In this document: positions 35,540-45,070 of the stretch, in pieces
Layout: each line of letters begins with the position of its first letter
Numbering within the stretch: position 1 is the stretch's first letter
Origin: Deroplatys truncata
Taxonomy: Eukaryota > Arthropoda > Insecta > Mantodea > Mantidae
Length of the DNA stretch: 64,000 nucleotides
Assembly (NCBI GenBank): GCA_030765065.1
Contig: CM060987.1
Coordinates: 71,620,557 to 71,684,556, forward strand
Direction: 5' to 3'
Made by a program: the position numbers and the translations under genes
The notes under the pieces: model-generated
The model's input: the letters and a program-made list of their open reading frames with translations, nothing else
What the model was told of the DNA's origin: nothing
Database searches by the model: none

Positions 35540-36504
35540 TCCTTTTGTAGATCAGAAGGGTCTCGATAAAATAGTTGGTCCTGTCAAGTTATACATTAGA
35601 AGTCGGAATGGCACCTTCCTGGTTGAAGCAAATTCAGCGTCCGAGGCAGTGATTATCTTAAAAGCAAATATGTGAACCAGCTATCCGATCCGTGTCGAAA
35701 TGCACAAGACCATGAACTCACGCGGAGTTGTAAACACTCGTGCATTGGACGGTATGTCCAATGAGATTCAAGAGAATCTGGAAGAACAAGGCGTAACTTC
35801 GGTGTATCGTGTCCAGCGGAAAGAAGGAGGTGAATTATTGCCTACTTGTACCCTGTTCCTTACCTTTGATCGGGTAGATCTCCCTCAAAAGATTAAGGCA
35901 GTGTATGAAGTCATTGAGGTTAGGACATATATACCGAATCCCTGAGATGTTATGGGTGTCAGCGCTTTGGGCATACCAGTGATTTCTGTAGCAATGAATC
36001 TACCTGCGTTAACTGTGGAGATGTCTCCCACGATGGAGCATGCACTGCAGCGGAGAACATCCATCAAGTTCCAGAGAATGCCCCCGTTTTACAGAGGTAA
36101 CAGCGATCCAAGCTCCGGTTAGGGAGAAGGTCACCTCGGAAGCCCGGAAACTCTTGCGTATCCGCCAGCTCGCTACCTACAGCTCAGTTGCAGCTAAGTC
36201 GGTACCGAGTCGGGAAATCGCAACCCAGACCAACGCTATAAACGGGGCCACTATCTCAAAAAAGATTCTCGTTGCCAGAACACAGCCAAAGCCTTCAAAA
36301 TCAACGACAGCATCAACATCTGCCAAGTCCGTTACTGGAAAGATCAGATCAGTCAAATCACTAATAAGACCATCGACCCCAAATAATAAGACCGACAAGC
36401 CTATAGTATGTAATGCATCACCAGTAAAATTCAGGACCAGTTATGTGAGAACCCACTTCCTAAAGGAAAGCGATAAGCCTGCTCCCAGTACACCTAAGGG
36501 TTAA
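35540..36504 (+). pseudogene. LINE ORF1 (Jockey-superfamily type, zinc-knuckle protein), broken
   Basis: Coding similarity starts near 35,540 (FVDQKGLDKIVGPVKLYI), followed by an in-frame TGA at about 35,672. It continues at 35,700-35,945 with an RRM-like region (NSRGVVNTRALDG, EIQENLEEQGVTSVYRV, LPTCTLFLTFDRVDLP, RTYIPNP). A one-base loss near 35,943 shifts the frame to LRCYGCQRFGHTSDFC, a CCHC knuckle. Then come a second knuckle (CVNCGDVSHDGAC) and, after another shift, the third (HCSGEHPSSSRECP). The tail 36,100-36,504 is Ser/Thr/Lys-rich and ends ESDKPAPSTPKG. Such ORF1 proteins bind the element's RNA. No reverse transcriptase follows, so the element is truncated after ORF1. Confidence 0.85.
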
Positions 36505-37396
36505 AAAGATCCACGAGTATCTCCTCGGAGAATACTCTTATTTGCTTAAATAACCGAATTAGGCACTTTTAGGTTCTATCACGAAAAATAGGTTTTATTA
36601 GGTCCTAACGTAAAATTAGGTCAATTTAGGCTCTATAAAATTGAAGTATATTACTAGTTGGTAACTAAAACATTAATATAAACCGAAGTTTGGTGTGTAT
36701 GAAGTCAGGAATAAAATAGGTCAGAACCTAAGAATCCGGGGCTTAGTTATTAGTAATGTAACCTTCATTAGGTTATTCAGAGGTGATCCTAAAAGTGAAA
36801 TTTCTTCAGTAGCAGAGGGATACAGATGATGTCAATTGTCATTGTTCTTTCAATAATTAACATCTTACGTATAAATGCTGCGATTACTTTTGCTCATAAT
36901 AACTTCAAATCTCAATGAAAATGAGAAATTTCTTAAGAGAAATTAGTTATAAGCTGGTAAAACTGGCTCCATCAAACAAGAGCTATAGACAGTTACATTT
37001 TGGAACTCTTAGAACTAGAGGAGCCACAATAGAAAAGAAAGATTTTCCAATAAAACTTATATAAATGGTCAACTCAACAACGTCCAGTTGTTAACCAGAA
37101 ATAAAGGCAACTAAAATAAGCAATTTTAGTGTTGTTTACAGGAAAGACATGTGTAAACCCGTTTGAAAACTGTCTTGAAGAACTTGATAAAATGCATAAT
37201 GAAGCAAAAAAAGAATTTGAAACTGTCCTTTTTTGCCAAAGTAGTATCATATTGTTACGTACTTTATCATTCGCTGTAATTTTCCGATATATTTATATTT
37301 TATAGCAGTTACGTATAACATGTATCACATTACAGAATACGTTTTAAATTGTATTTGATACTACAAACCAAAGCAAAAAAAAAATTACACAGAAAC
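36505..37396. other. AT-rich DNA with scattered TTAGG motifs
   Basis: Five TTAGG pentamers lie within about 70 bases (36,559-36,630), with more AGGT/TTAGG motifs to 36,775. They are not in tandem. On the plus strand, 37,141-37,240 reads as KTCVNPFENCLEELDKMHN in one frame. That looks protein-like but is short and unassigned. Confidence 0.4.
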
Positions 37397-37436
37397 TTCT
37401 AAATAATTGGCTCCTGAGATCGACTTGCATTCTTAC

Positions 37437-37758
37437 CTGGAATCCTACCAATGGTTGGGTTGCTTTCGCCATGATGCAGCTGCAGAAATTCTTCCCACCT
37501 TTTTAACCTTATTTTCTGATTTCCCGTGGCCTTACGGTCAGTTTTTCTTTTTAATTCAGTCTTCATATTCTGAATCTTTTTCTGCACCTGCTGTGGAGTG
37601 AATTTTCTGCCTAAACTTTCTTCCAGTTTGATGCAGGTGGTTTGCAAAGCGTTCACTTTCTCTTCTTTGATGCTCGGGATTTGCGATTTATTCAACAGTA
37701 TTGGAAACTGCTTAAGAATTGCTAGAAAGGTATTCTGAATATTCACTTCGTCTGCCAT
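37437..37758 (-). CDS. Myb/SANT-like DNA-binding protein, first exon
   Basis: I start at the ATG at 37,758 (MADEVNIQNTFLAILKQFP). The frame is also open upstream to 37,881, but that part looks like leader sequence. The exon encodes about 107 residues with a helical, basic pattern: LNKSQIPSIKEEKVNAL, GRKFTPQQVQKKIQNMKTEL, KRKTDRKATGNQKIRLK, RWEEFLQLHHGESNPTIG, RIP. This arrangement (a three-helix Myb/SANT fold, the TGN motif, W-E-x-F and an E-x-N-P-x-x-x-x-I-P end) fits small DNA-binding proteins found both in insect hosts and as accessory genes of DNA transposons. The exon ends at CCAG|GTAAGA (donor GT at 37,436-37,435). The read-through to the TAG at 37,399 would add about 12 unrelated residues. 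The second exon was not identified. This is the only undamaged coding segment I see. Confidence 0.6.
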
Positions 37759-37895
37759 TACGCATATAACTTCGATATAGGTTAGGTACCGTATTCGCAA
37801 AACACTTCTGTACTCGCTACATGAGACAACAGTTATGAGCCGCATTTGGCAGACGACAGCTGCGCGCGCAACGTATTTCAAGCGTTTGCTGGAAA

Positions 37896-38020
37896 AACGT
37901 CTAGCGAAAGCTTGCTAGATTAAGATTCATTTTCATGCATGAGTTGAACAAGCCTAATCTTGTAGATTAATCTTAAAGCTTTCGCTTTAACTTAAAGACT
38001 AATCTTCAAGACAAAGCTTG
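37896..38020. promoter_or_regulatory. Inverted repeat and TAATCTT motif cluster upstream of the Myb/SANT exon
   Basis: Perfect 11-bp inverted arms AGCGAAAGCTT (37,903-37,913) and AAGCTTTCGCT (37,976-37,986) enclose several AAGATTA/TAATCTT motifs (about 37,918, 37,955, 37,967 and 38,000). An inner CTAGC/GCTAG pair surrounds the left arm. The cluster lies about 150-260 bases upstream of the start codon. It may be a binding-site array for the promoter or the subterminal repeat region of a transposon. Function is inferred only. Confidence 0.4.
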
Positions 38021-38039
38021 GATTTTATGCATTCCACCC

Positions 38040-38765
38040 TTTGTATAATCCTATAATAAAGGGTTCCTCCGCTGTCTTGATTTTCCAGTGCTGTGCTTTG
38101 AAGTTTTCGTTACGTTCAACAAATTCTGTAGGATGTACTGAGAATAATATTAGTTTTGGGGTAACCTTACTTCTTCATTTTGCATTTGCCCATTGGCAGT
38201 TTTCTAAATAAAGGTGTCCCCTTTGGTGCAAAACGCATCATAACAATTTCGAGTCAGTTACAAGGGAGGTATTCATAAGAAAGATCTTTTGAAGCCGAAA
38301 TAGTAACCATTATGAGAGCTGTTGAAATTGGCTTACTATAAGCCTTTCCATATAATTAAAGAAATAAACTTTCACTAATATTTCTACATTGCATAGTTCA
38401 CAGGCAACTGCAACAAGCCAGCTTTATCATTTGCTATATCGTTTTCTTCGGGTTCTTCAAAGCACAAGGAATCCATAGATCTGATTTTATGAGAGGAAAA
38501 TAGTTTTGCAATGAATATAGTCTTTCGTGAATGAATTTTCTCTTGAGAGATTATTACCAAAAGAAGGCTGGTTATTATATTGAAGTGGGATGCATTTTCA
38601 TCAGTATGAATATTATATTCCTTGGTAACCCATTTTGATGCACATGAGCAAACTCAAATGAGCGGATGTATTTGAATACTTTAAAAGGCACATCAGCAAA
38701 ACGAACGTTGTCAAAGTTATATTTAATACATCGCCATGGGACTCGTGAGAGCCTGTTATTTATTG
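38040..38765. other. Unannotated intergenic DNA
   Basis: AT-rich, with no supported feature. Confidence 0.4.
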
Positions 38766-38769
38766 TTGC

Positions 38770-38960
38770 CAGTTATCAAAGCACTGCCTATCGAACCGTT
38801 TGGCCTCGCGGATTCGATTCCATCTGTTAACGAGGTTCTCAATGTTTTTCCTCCATGTACATTTGGGAATTCTCTTTAAAATTAAATGGCCGTTTCGATA
38901 GCAAATGGACCATAAACTGGGAAGCACGTCCCAATAAACGCCATATGAACCGAGGAGAAC
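38770..38960 (+). repeat. Probable SINE: tRNA-like head plus tail shared with 41,119
   Basis: The B box GCGGATTCGATTCC lies at 38,808-38,821. The segment 38,863-38,955 (GGGAATTCTCTTTAAAATTA, CGTTTCGATAGCAAATGG, CATATGAACC) recurs at 41,119-41,192 with a small gap. A shared tail after a pol III-type head supports a SINE. The A box is weak. Confidence 0.5.
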
Positions 38961-40105
38961 AGCGTTGCAGCTGAAAGATTTGCAGTAAATATGGTGATGG
39001 AAACTGTTGCCCGCTCTTATAGTTACACTAGTTATCGCTTGTAGGGATTACCGAGTTGCATATGTCGTTCTGTAAACAACGCTGCAGAATATTCCTTTAT
39101 AAGTATGAACACCGGAATGGCCCCAGCTATACTAACCCTTTCATCCAGCCAGGTGATTCACAAAATCGAACATAAATCGTATCGAAAAAAATGGTACAAA
39201 GGCAATTGAACAACAGAGGTATCAGAAATCACATAAAAATGACAAGATGCACATTGCCGGCAAGAAATACAAGTATTTGGGTTGCATTCCAAGTAAAAGT
39301 ATTATTTTCACTTTAATCTTTGAAATCCCCGCTTATCTGATATTAGCATTTGGATTTCTGGAAAAATTGATAGTCTTTCGCGCATTATCAAAACAGGTCG
39401 TACTGAACACTTCGTTGCTGGCAATTGCGCTCGGTTCATTTCGATGATGACTGAGTTACGATTGACGCGTTGTTTATGAAAATAAATAAATAAATAAATA
39501 AATAAATAAATGTCTGCTGAACAAGTATTGATTTTTTAATAAGTGAAGGAAAGCTGAGTCAGGTATGTTCAGGTACTCGTATGATATTCAGCATCAGTGA
39601 CTGTTTGGCTCTTTTGAACTTCTGTTCAACTCGCCGTTTGTTTCAGCGCAGTACCGTCGTATGCCAGTTTCGATTTACCGTTTAGGCTTATAATGCTGTG
39701 ACGTTCGCATGCTAGTATTATAATCGTCAGTATATTGCATAAATTACTAAGTAACTTTGGCTCTCGAATGTTCCTCCAAATCACATTTTTAAATAACGCA
39801 TTATGATGCATAAATTTTGAGGTTTGCTTTATACATCTGGAAAGGTTTACCTTCAGTTTGATATTTTAATATATTAGAAGTGGTAAGCAAAGCTTATGTA
39901 TAATCATTTTATTTGTTTATATTATAATGCCCAAAACTAGAGCGAATCATGTCTACAAGGTAGCTTTAGTCATCGGACTTCAAAGCCGGTTTGGATGTTC
40001 TATTTCTGTGGATTGTAGGTTTTGAACGTATTGGATATATCTCGTTGTAGCTTGCTGTTAGTGAAAGTCTTGTTAAATAGAAGCACTTACAAGGGTGTAT
40101 AACTA
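38961..40105. other. Unannotated intergenic DNA
   Basis: It contains the AAAT microsatellite listed separately. The open frame at 39,247-39,447 is unrecognised. Confidence 0.4.
39479..39511. repeat. (AAAT)n microsatellite
   Basis: Eight AAAT units. Confidence 0.97.
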
Positions 40106-40109
40106 CAGA

Positions 40110-40775
40110 ACATCATGCATTTACTTTGTCAGTTTTTGCTCGAGCGGAGTCGGCTTGAATTTATGCAGAAATTCACTGTTGTTAGCGTTCCTAACAAATC
40201 CATAAAAGCTTTCAGAAAACATTGTACGAACTGGGTTCGTGTTAGAAAAAAGAAACTAAAACAGTCTTATTCTAATAGAGCAAAAATAGATGGAATAGTG
40301 CTGTCGTGGAAAAAGTGCCAAGAAAATAGCTGCCTTGCCTAGCACTTTAAACCAACGCACGTTTCAGCTTCGCCTGCCCATAGATTTGTTCGGGAACAAA
40401 ATCAAGGTCAGTAAAGCAACACTAGTGCAAAGATGATATTGTGGATAATCAGTGAAATTTCATTATTGCAACTGGCTTCTGCATCTGTACATGTTTGATC
40501 CAGGTCTGCTATATTCATTTTTTTTCTTGTGAAGCTTGGCTGAATCTACCGGATCACACGAACACGTGCAACAATACATCCTGTATTTCAGAAAATTCAA
40601 ACCAATTCAATAAGAAACCAATGCAAGATGTAAAGACGGGAGTGTGGGGTGTTATCGGAATTATATTGGCTATTTTCTTTCACCAAACCATAAACTTTGC
40701 TAGAATGCAGAATGTCTCCATGGTTACAATACGCATGATAACGCAACTGCACTTACAGGAAATCAGTAGTTGAAA
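40110..40775 (+). pseudogene. ITm (Tc1/mariner superfamily) transposase, central part, broken
   Basis: An N-terminal trace at 40,115-40,342 keeps the helix-turn-helix arrangement (FTVVSVPNKSIKAFRKH, then AKIDGIVLSWKKCQE). The catalytic-domain block at 40,522-40,730 reads FFSCEAWLNLPDHTNTCNN, ISENSNQFNKKPMQDVKTGV, WGVIGIILAIFFHQTINFAR. In this family the first acidic residue lies in F-S-D-E-A-W. Here it is Cys, so the enzyme is dead. The C-terminal catalytic residues are not recognisable downstream. It differs from the other ITm copies in the window. Confidence 0.7.
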
Positions 40776-41110
40776 GCATTACGACATCTAAATTCTTATG
40801 ATCATTACCTGTGCGGAATGCTTTAATTTAATGCAACAAATGCCCATACGGGCTACGAATTAGCCATATATGTCTTGCGCTTTCCAGTATTTCGACCGCA
40901 GAAATGGTCGAGTGTCCATAATGCATTCAACAGGTGCTAGGCGTGTATAGAAGCAGAGGGGGATAATTTCGAATAATCTTATTACCAAAGCCAAGCGTAA
41001 CATTCATGTAGTTTCTCATCGGCATTATCTCAGTCTACCGCTACTACACGCACAGATACGATTCGTAGCTGTGGAAGTATCGGCTGCCGATGCGTCATTC
41101 AAGGGAAATC
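40776..41110. other. Unannotated DNA after ITm remnant
   Basis: It may contain the unrecognisable C-terminal half of the preceding transposon. Confidence 0.3.
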
Positions 41111-41118
41111 CGGTAATT

Positions 41119-41192
41119 TTGGGGATTCTCTTTTAAATTAAATGGCCGTTTCGACAGTAAATAATCAATAAAAATGTTAATATGAACCATGG
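41119..41192 (+). repeat. Dispersed repeat, pair with 38,863-38,955
   Basis: It shares GGGGATTCTCTTTTAAATTA, AATGGCCGTTTCGACAGTAA and AATATGAACC with the earlier copy. About 20 bases are missing in the middle. Confidence 0.7.
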
Positions 41193-41743
41193 TTTTGTAG
41201 CGTTCGCTATTACGTTTAAAAAAATTAAGTGATTCATTTCTTTCCTTATTAAATATGAGCTCTTTTGCAAGATAAACCGTCTTGTTTCGACTACTATATA
41301 CCCTCGTGGGTTGAAACCATTTCTGGAGACAACATTATTGATATAAGGTGAGTACATCAGTAATTATTAAAGCCAAATTAAAAATATGCGTCGGCAATAG
41401 TCATAACGTCACGTCACGGTTACATCTCTAATGCCAGCTGAAAGTTTCTACCTTTTGATTACTCGCAGGAACCTACAGAAGCAACACGCCATCATTGGTG
41501 ATTACTAGAGCTTGGATTTATGTGCATGCATCTATGCACTAAAAATCTGTAAAATATGCTCTAAAAACTTTAAAATATGCACTTAAAATAAAGCATATTA
41601 TCTTAACTTTCTCACATTTATTAATCTTGATGAAGTAATCGGATTGTAAATTCAGTCTTAAACAGAGACATTAACAAAATTAGTATTTGTTAGTCTTTCT
41701 TTCAGTCTAGTTTACCATTAATCGTTTTTATTGCAATAAACAA

Positions 41744-43589
41744 TTAAATATTTTTCACATTTTCAGGAAGAAACAACTTTCTTTTGTGGCTTAAAATGTT
41801 TTTATATGAAGAGAAAGATCTCTACTTCACACGAAGCCACAGGACAGTATCGGAAAGAGGCTATGTCACTTATGGAATAAGCATTAAGTTCTTTTTCAGA
41901 TTCTCCTTGTAGCACCTTATTCACATCTCGAAGAAACATTAAACCTAGATTTCTTGCTTCAATTTTCTCAATTTTGTTACGAAGACACTTTCCTATTTCC
42001 AGGTATATCTTCGGCGACAGCTGTGTTGTATACTTGCAGGGCAGAAGATAAAGACATTCCTTTTTTTCCCCAAATGTTTGATTGCGGCTGGTATTTTACT
42101 AAAGTAGGTCTTAATAAACACTAATTTACTCCATAGACCCTTCTCATTGCAAGCACTCATTGCAGCAGGGATACTTGCAGCTTCATTTTTGTCCATCACG
42201 TCGAGCACCTTTTTCACGTCTTCCAGATGATCACTGTAATATAGAGCTGCTTCAATCTATGTTCCCCATCTCGTGAGGATAGGGTCTGGGGGTAAACCAG
42301 TATCTTGTATTATATCAGTAAATAATTTCACTCTTGATGGCGCCTTCACAAACACTTTTTTCACAGAGCATTTACTTCTGGAAAATTCGCTCGAATTTCC
42401 TCCGCTAACCGGTGGAGAGCATGTGCTAAACAAGTCATATGAACTGCCTTAGGATAATATACCTGCAAAGCTTTAACTGCCTTAAGCATGTATGCTGCTG
42501 CATCTGTAACTATCACCAAGAGTTTTTCCTCATTTTCTTTAGCAGGCCACAACATCACGAACAACTCTAGCAATCGTCGAATGGTTTGTTACTTCCAGTA
42601 CCCTGGAGACAATGAGATGTAGCGTTCCTGGTTCACATTCAGTCATTTTTCCCACGACGACATTGGCAATAAAAACTCCCACACGAGTCGGTTGTTTCAT
42701 CTACAGATGACCACACGTTTGAGTCGCCGATATCGTCTCTTATTTCTTGTATTACCCGAAAAAATAATTATTAATGTTGAAAATTAGTAAAGGTAAAGGG
42801 TATAATTTGGAGGCTCAGTTTTAGGGGAAACAAGTTTAAAAATATATAAAAAAGTGTTTCTTGATAAACAATAAAAGAAATCAAAACTCCGTGACACTAC
42901 GTGCCATATGTAATTTTGTTTCCATTTGAAAATATTGGTCTATAATGCATTTAAAAGTTTTAAATAAACGACAAATTTTTATAAAGCTCAAAATATTGGG
43001 GAGGGTGTTGGGGTGGTTGATACACAAGCTAACTTGTTTAATACATTTTTAAACTTACCTCTTCATAAACTTTGCCAAGGTAGTTTTTCCTTATTGTTGA
43101 TTCGTCAGGAACTTTTCGTCCGGAATATTTTTCCAGGAAATTTCGAAATTCCATATTATTTAACTTATTCAAAGGAATGTTGGCTGAAACTAATACTTTG
43201 CAGATATCTTTCAAAAATTATTACTGTCATCGTTTCCACTTCTGCTTGCAGAAAATGCTGCTGGTAAGGTTGTTAATTCTTGGAGACATTTTTATTGATA
43301 GCATATCTATGAGTAGCTCTTTGTAGATGTTGCATAATCTGGAATTTTGTGTCGCAGGACACCTATAACGATTGTATAAAAATAGTATGAGGTTGTTTTA
43401 TTTAAATAAAACCAACACTCACTAACGAAAATCGCGTTGATTTTGAAAATATTCTGAAAATACAACAATAGAACTTGCATGTTTTTCGCACACTTGACAC
43501 AGTATTATATTTCCATCTGTTGTTAGCGTAGGATTTCCATCAATCGAGTTTCGAAGCAAGTAAGATTTACTGCTCTTCTCCTTAGGCAT
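41744..43589 (-). pseudogene. hAT transposase, broken
   Basis: The start is the ATG at 43,589 (MPKEKSSKSYLLRNSIDGNP), followed by the first Cys pair of a BED-type zinc finger (ILCQVC). The second half of the finger is degraded. Downstream are ANIPLNKLNNMEFRNFLEK and then, after an interruption (42,757-43,059), the catalytic start VWSSVDETTDS with its acidic residue. Next come [39 protein letters not shown] (42,573-42,361), LTRWGT, AALYYSDHLEDVKKVLDVMD, and the C-terminal dimerisation block FRYCPVASCEVE then SSYKNILSHKRKLF. A stop lies near 41,746. Several frameshifts and stops occur. The family resembles insect hATs related to CGG-repeat-binding-protein-type fingers. Confidence 0.88.
42757..43059 (-). 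repeat. Insertion of about 300 bp (or intron) inside the hAT gene
   Basis: TTACC occurs at 42,752-42,756 and again at 43,055-43,059, and the reading frame is continuous (Y-E-E-V-I-Q-E-I-R) if everything between, plus one TTACC, is removed. The left side also looks like a splice donor (GAG|GTAAGT on the minus strand). The only nearby AG (42,746-42,747) would, however, put a stop into the next codons. I therefore favour a small insertion with a 5-bp duplication. The insert has no recognisable ends. Confidence 0.55.
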
Positions 43590-44187
43590 TGTAATATTCC
43601 GTTTCCTACTGCTTACACTTCAGAATACACACTATTAAAAATAGTTACAAGTTTAAGAGTGACTGAAAACGGCACCTTTTATTTTTTGGAAATGTTATTG
43701 TTGCGTCAGACGACTTCGTTTGTGTAGCATTAATACAAATCGTATCTAGTAACAATGGCCTCGCCGAACTTTAAATATTTGCCGCATGATTGTTGAACGC
43801 TATCTAGTTTATCTGTTGACGGCACATTTTTGTCAGGAAGCGCTGGTTGTTGATAGGTATGTTCTCATTTTCGTCGACCTGTTATGCATTTAGAAACATG
43901 ATAGCTTAACAGTTCTACACAAACAGAACAATAAAAGAGAGATTTTCTCTGAAAGTATCGTTGTGAAATACAAATTCGTATTTCATGAATAATTGCTGAA
44001 AAAGTAAAATATATGCAAAAATATGCAGAAATTAGTTAAATATGCACTAACCCCTTAAATATGCATTTATATGCACTATAAAACTTCGTAATAAACTCCT
44101 TACAATATGGAATAAATTTATTACTTGCATACGTCTATCAAGGAATAAAACATGCAAATATGCAAAAATCCGAGCTCTAGTGATTGC

Positions 44188-45070
44188 ATATATTCTTGTT
44201 TTCAAGTTATCTTAGTACCGTATCATTTATTTATCATTTATTTAGAGGTATAGTTTCCAGACAACTTAACACCTGGCGCCGGCAATCTTAACTGATGTGT
44301 GTAGGTCGCGCCACGGATTTTGGCGTGTGAAAATTTTAATGGAAAGTTACGATGCGAGTCATTTACCGTAGAGATGTATGACACATTCGGGGCTGCAGCT
44401 CGATGAATGATGCAAGTTGGATGCGAGTTGTATACTGTGGAAGGAACTGAACAAAAGGAACCACTTGCAAGGGAGGTATTGAAACATAAGGGGACTGGGT
44501 GACTGGACTAGCCCTGAAGGTCATACGCCAATATCCCTGGGGAGACCTATACCCCAAACATAACACGAAACATCCACCGATCCCCCACAATAACTTTCAA
44601 CATGACGGCTTCGTTCCATTCTCTAGTGCGGTCTAAAGGTTTCTGCATTTTGCTGATTAAAAGGGAAGAGGAACGAGTTATGTTTTAATTTGCCTACGTT
44701 TGTTTTAAAAACTGTTTTATTGTGATTATCTTAAATTGTATGATTTGTGTTTGAGACATTGCCATTTAGCCTGACAAACTTAACTCCATATAATACAATT
44801 ATTGAGTTGTCTAATTCAGCCTTTCCAATGCCTTTCTTCGAAATTTCGTAGGTGATTTGCTGTAATGCTGTAATGGATCCTCCAGCGCGTGTTTAGGTGC
44901 GAACATTGGTTAGAAGTGAAGTAAAATTAGAGTTTGCAGAATTCTTGCTTCAGTAACTCATGAATTGCTTAAATCGTAGAGTTTCTATATTTTAGTTTGA
45001 AATATATATTCGATAAGATTTATAATATATTATACTTTTTAAGTTTATATGACGGAAAAGTTGATACGTA
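44188..45070. other. Unannotated intergenic DNA
   Basis: No supported feature. Confidence 0.4.

Larger units (their letters stand above)
41498..44187 (-). mobile_element. hAT element, whole length, with 8-bp target duplication, defective
   Basis: Direct repeats GTGATTAC (41,498-41,505) and GTGATTGC (44,180-44,187), one mismatch, flank a body of 2,674 bp (41,506-44,179). The inverted ends are TAGAGCTTGGATTT on the left and, reverse-complemented from 44,179, TAGAGCTCGGATTT, followed on both sides by several ATATGCA/ATGCAC motifs. Such subterminal motifs are where hAT transposases bind. The transposase gene runs on the minus strand. The near-perfect duplication and ends suggest moderate age, although the gene is broken. 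It is inserted in otherwise unannotated DNA. Confidence 0.93.

Noticed and set aside
37896-38020. Complete Harbinger-type transposon around the Myb/SANT exon
   Set aside because: The inverted arms lie on only one side of the exon and no 3-bp target duplication or DDE gene was found, so I kept it as a possibility in the findings only.
38025-38040. GCATTCCACCC shared with repeat A
   Set aside because: The match is only about 11 bases, with no flanking similarity. It is probably chance.
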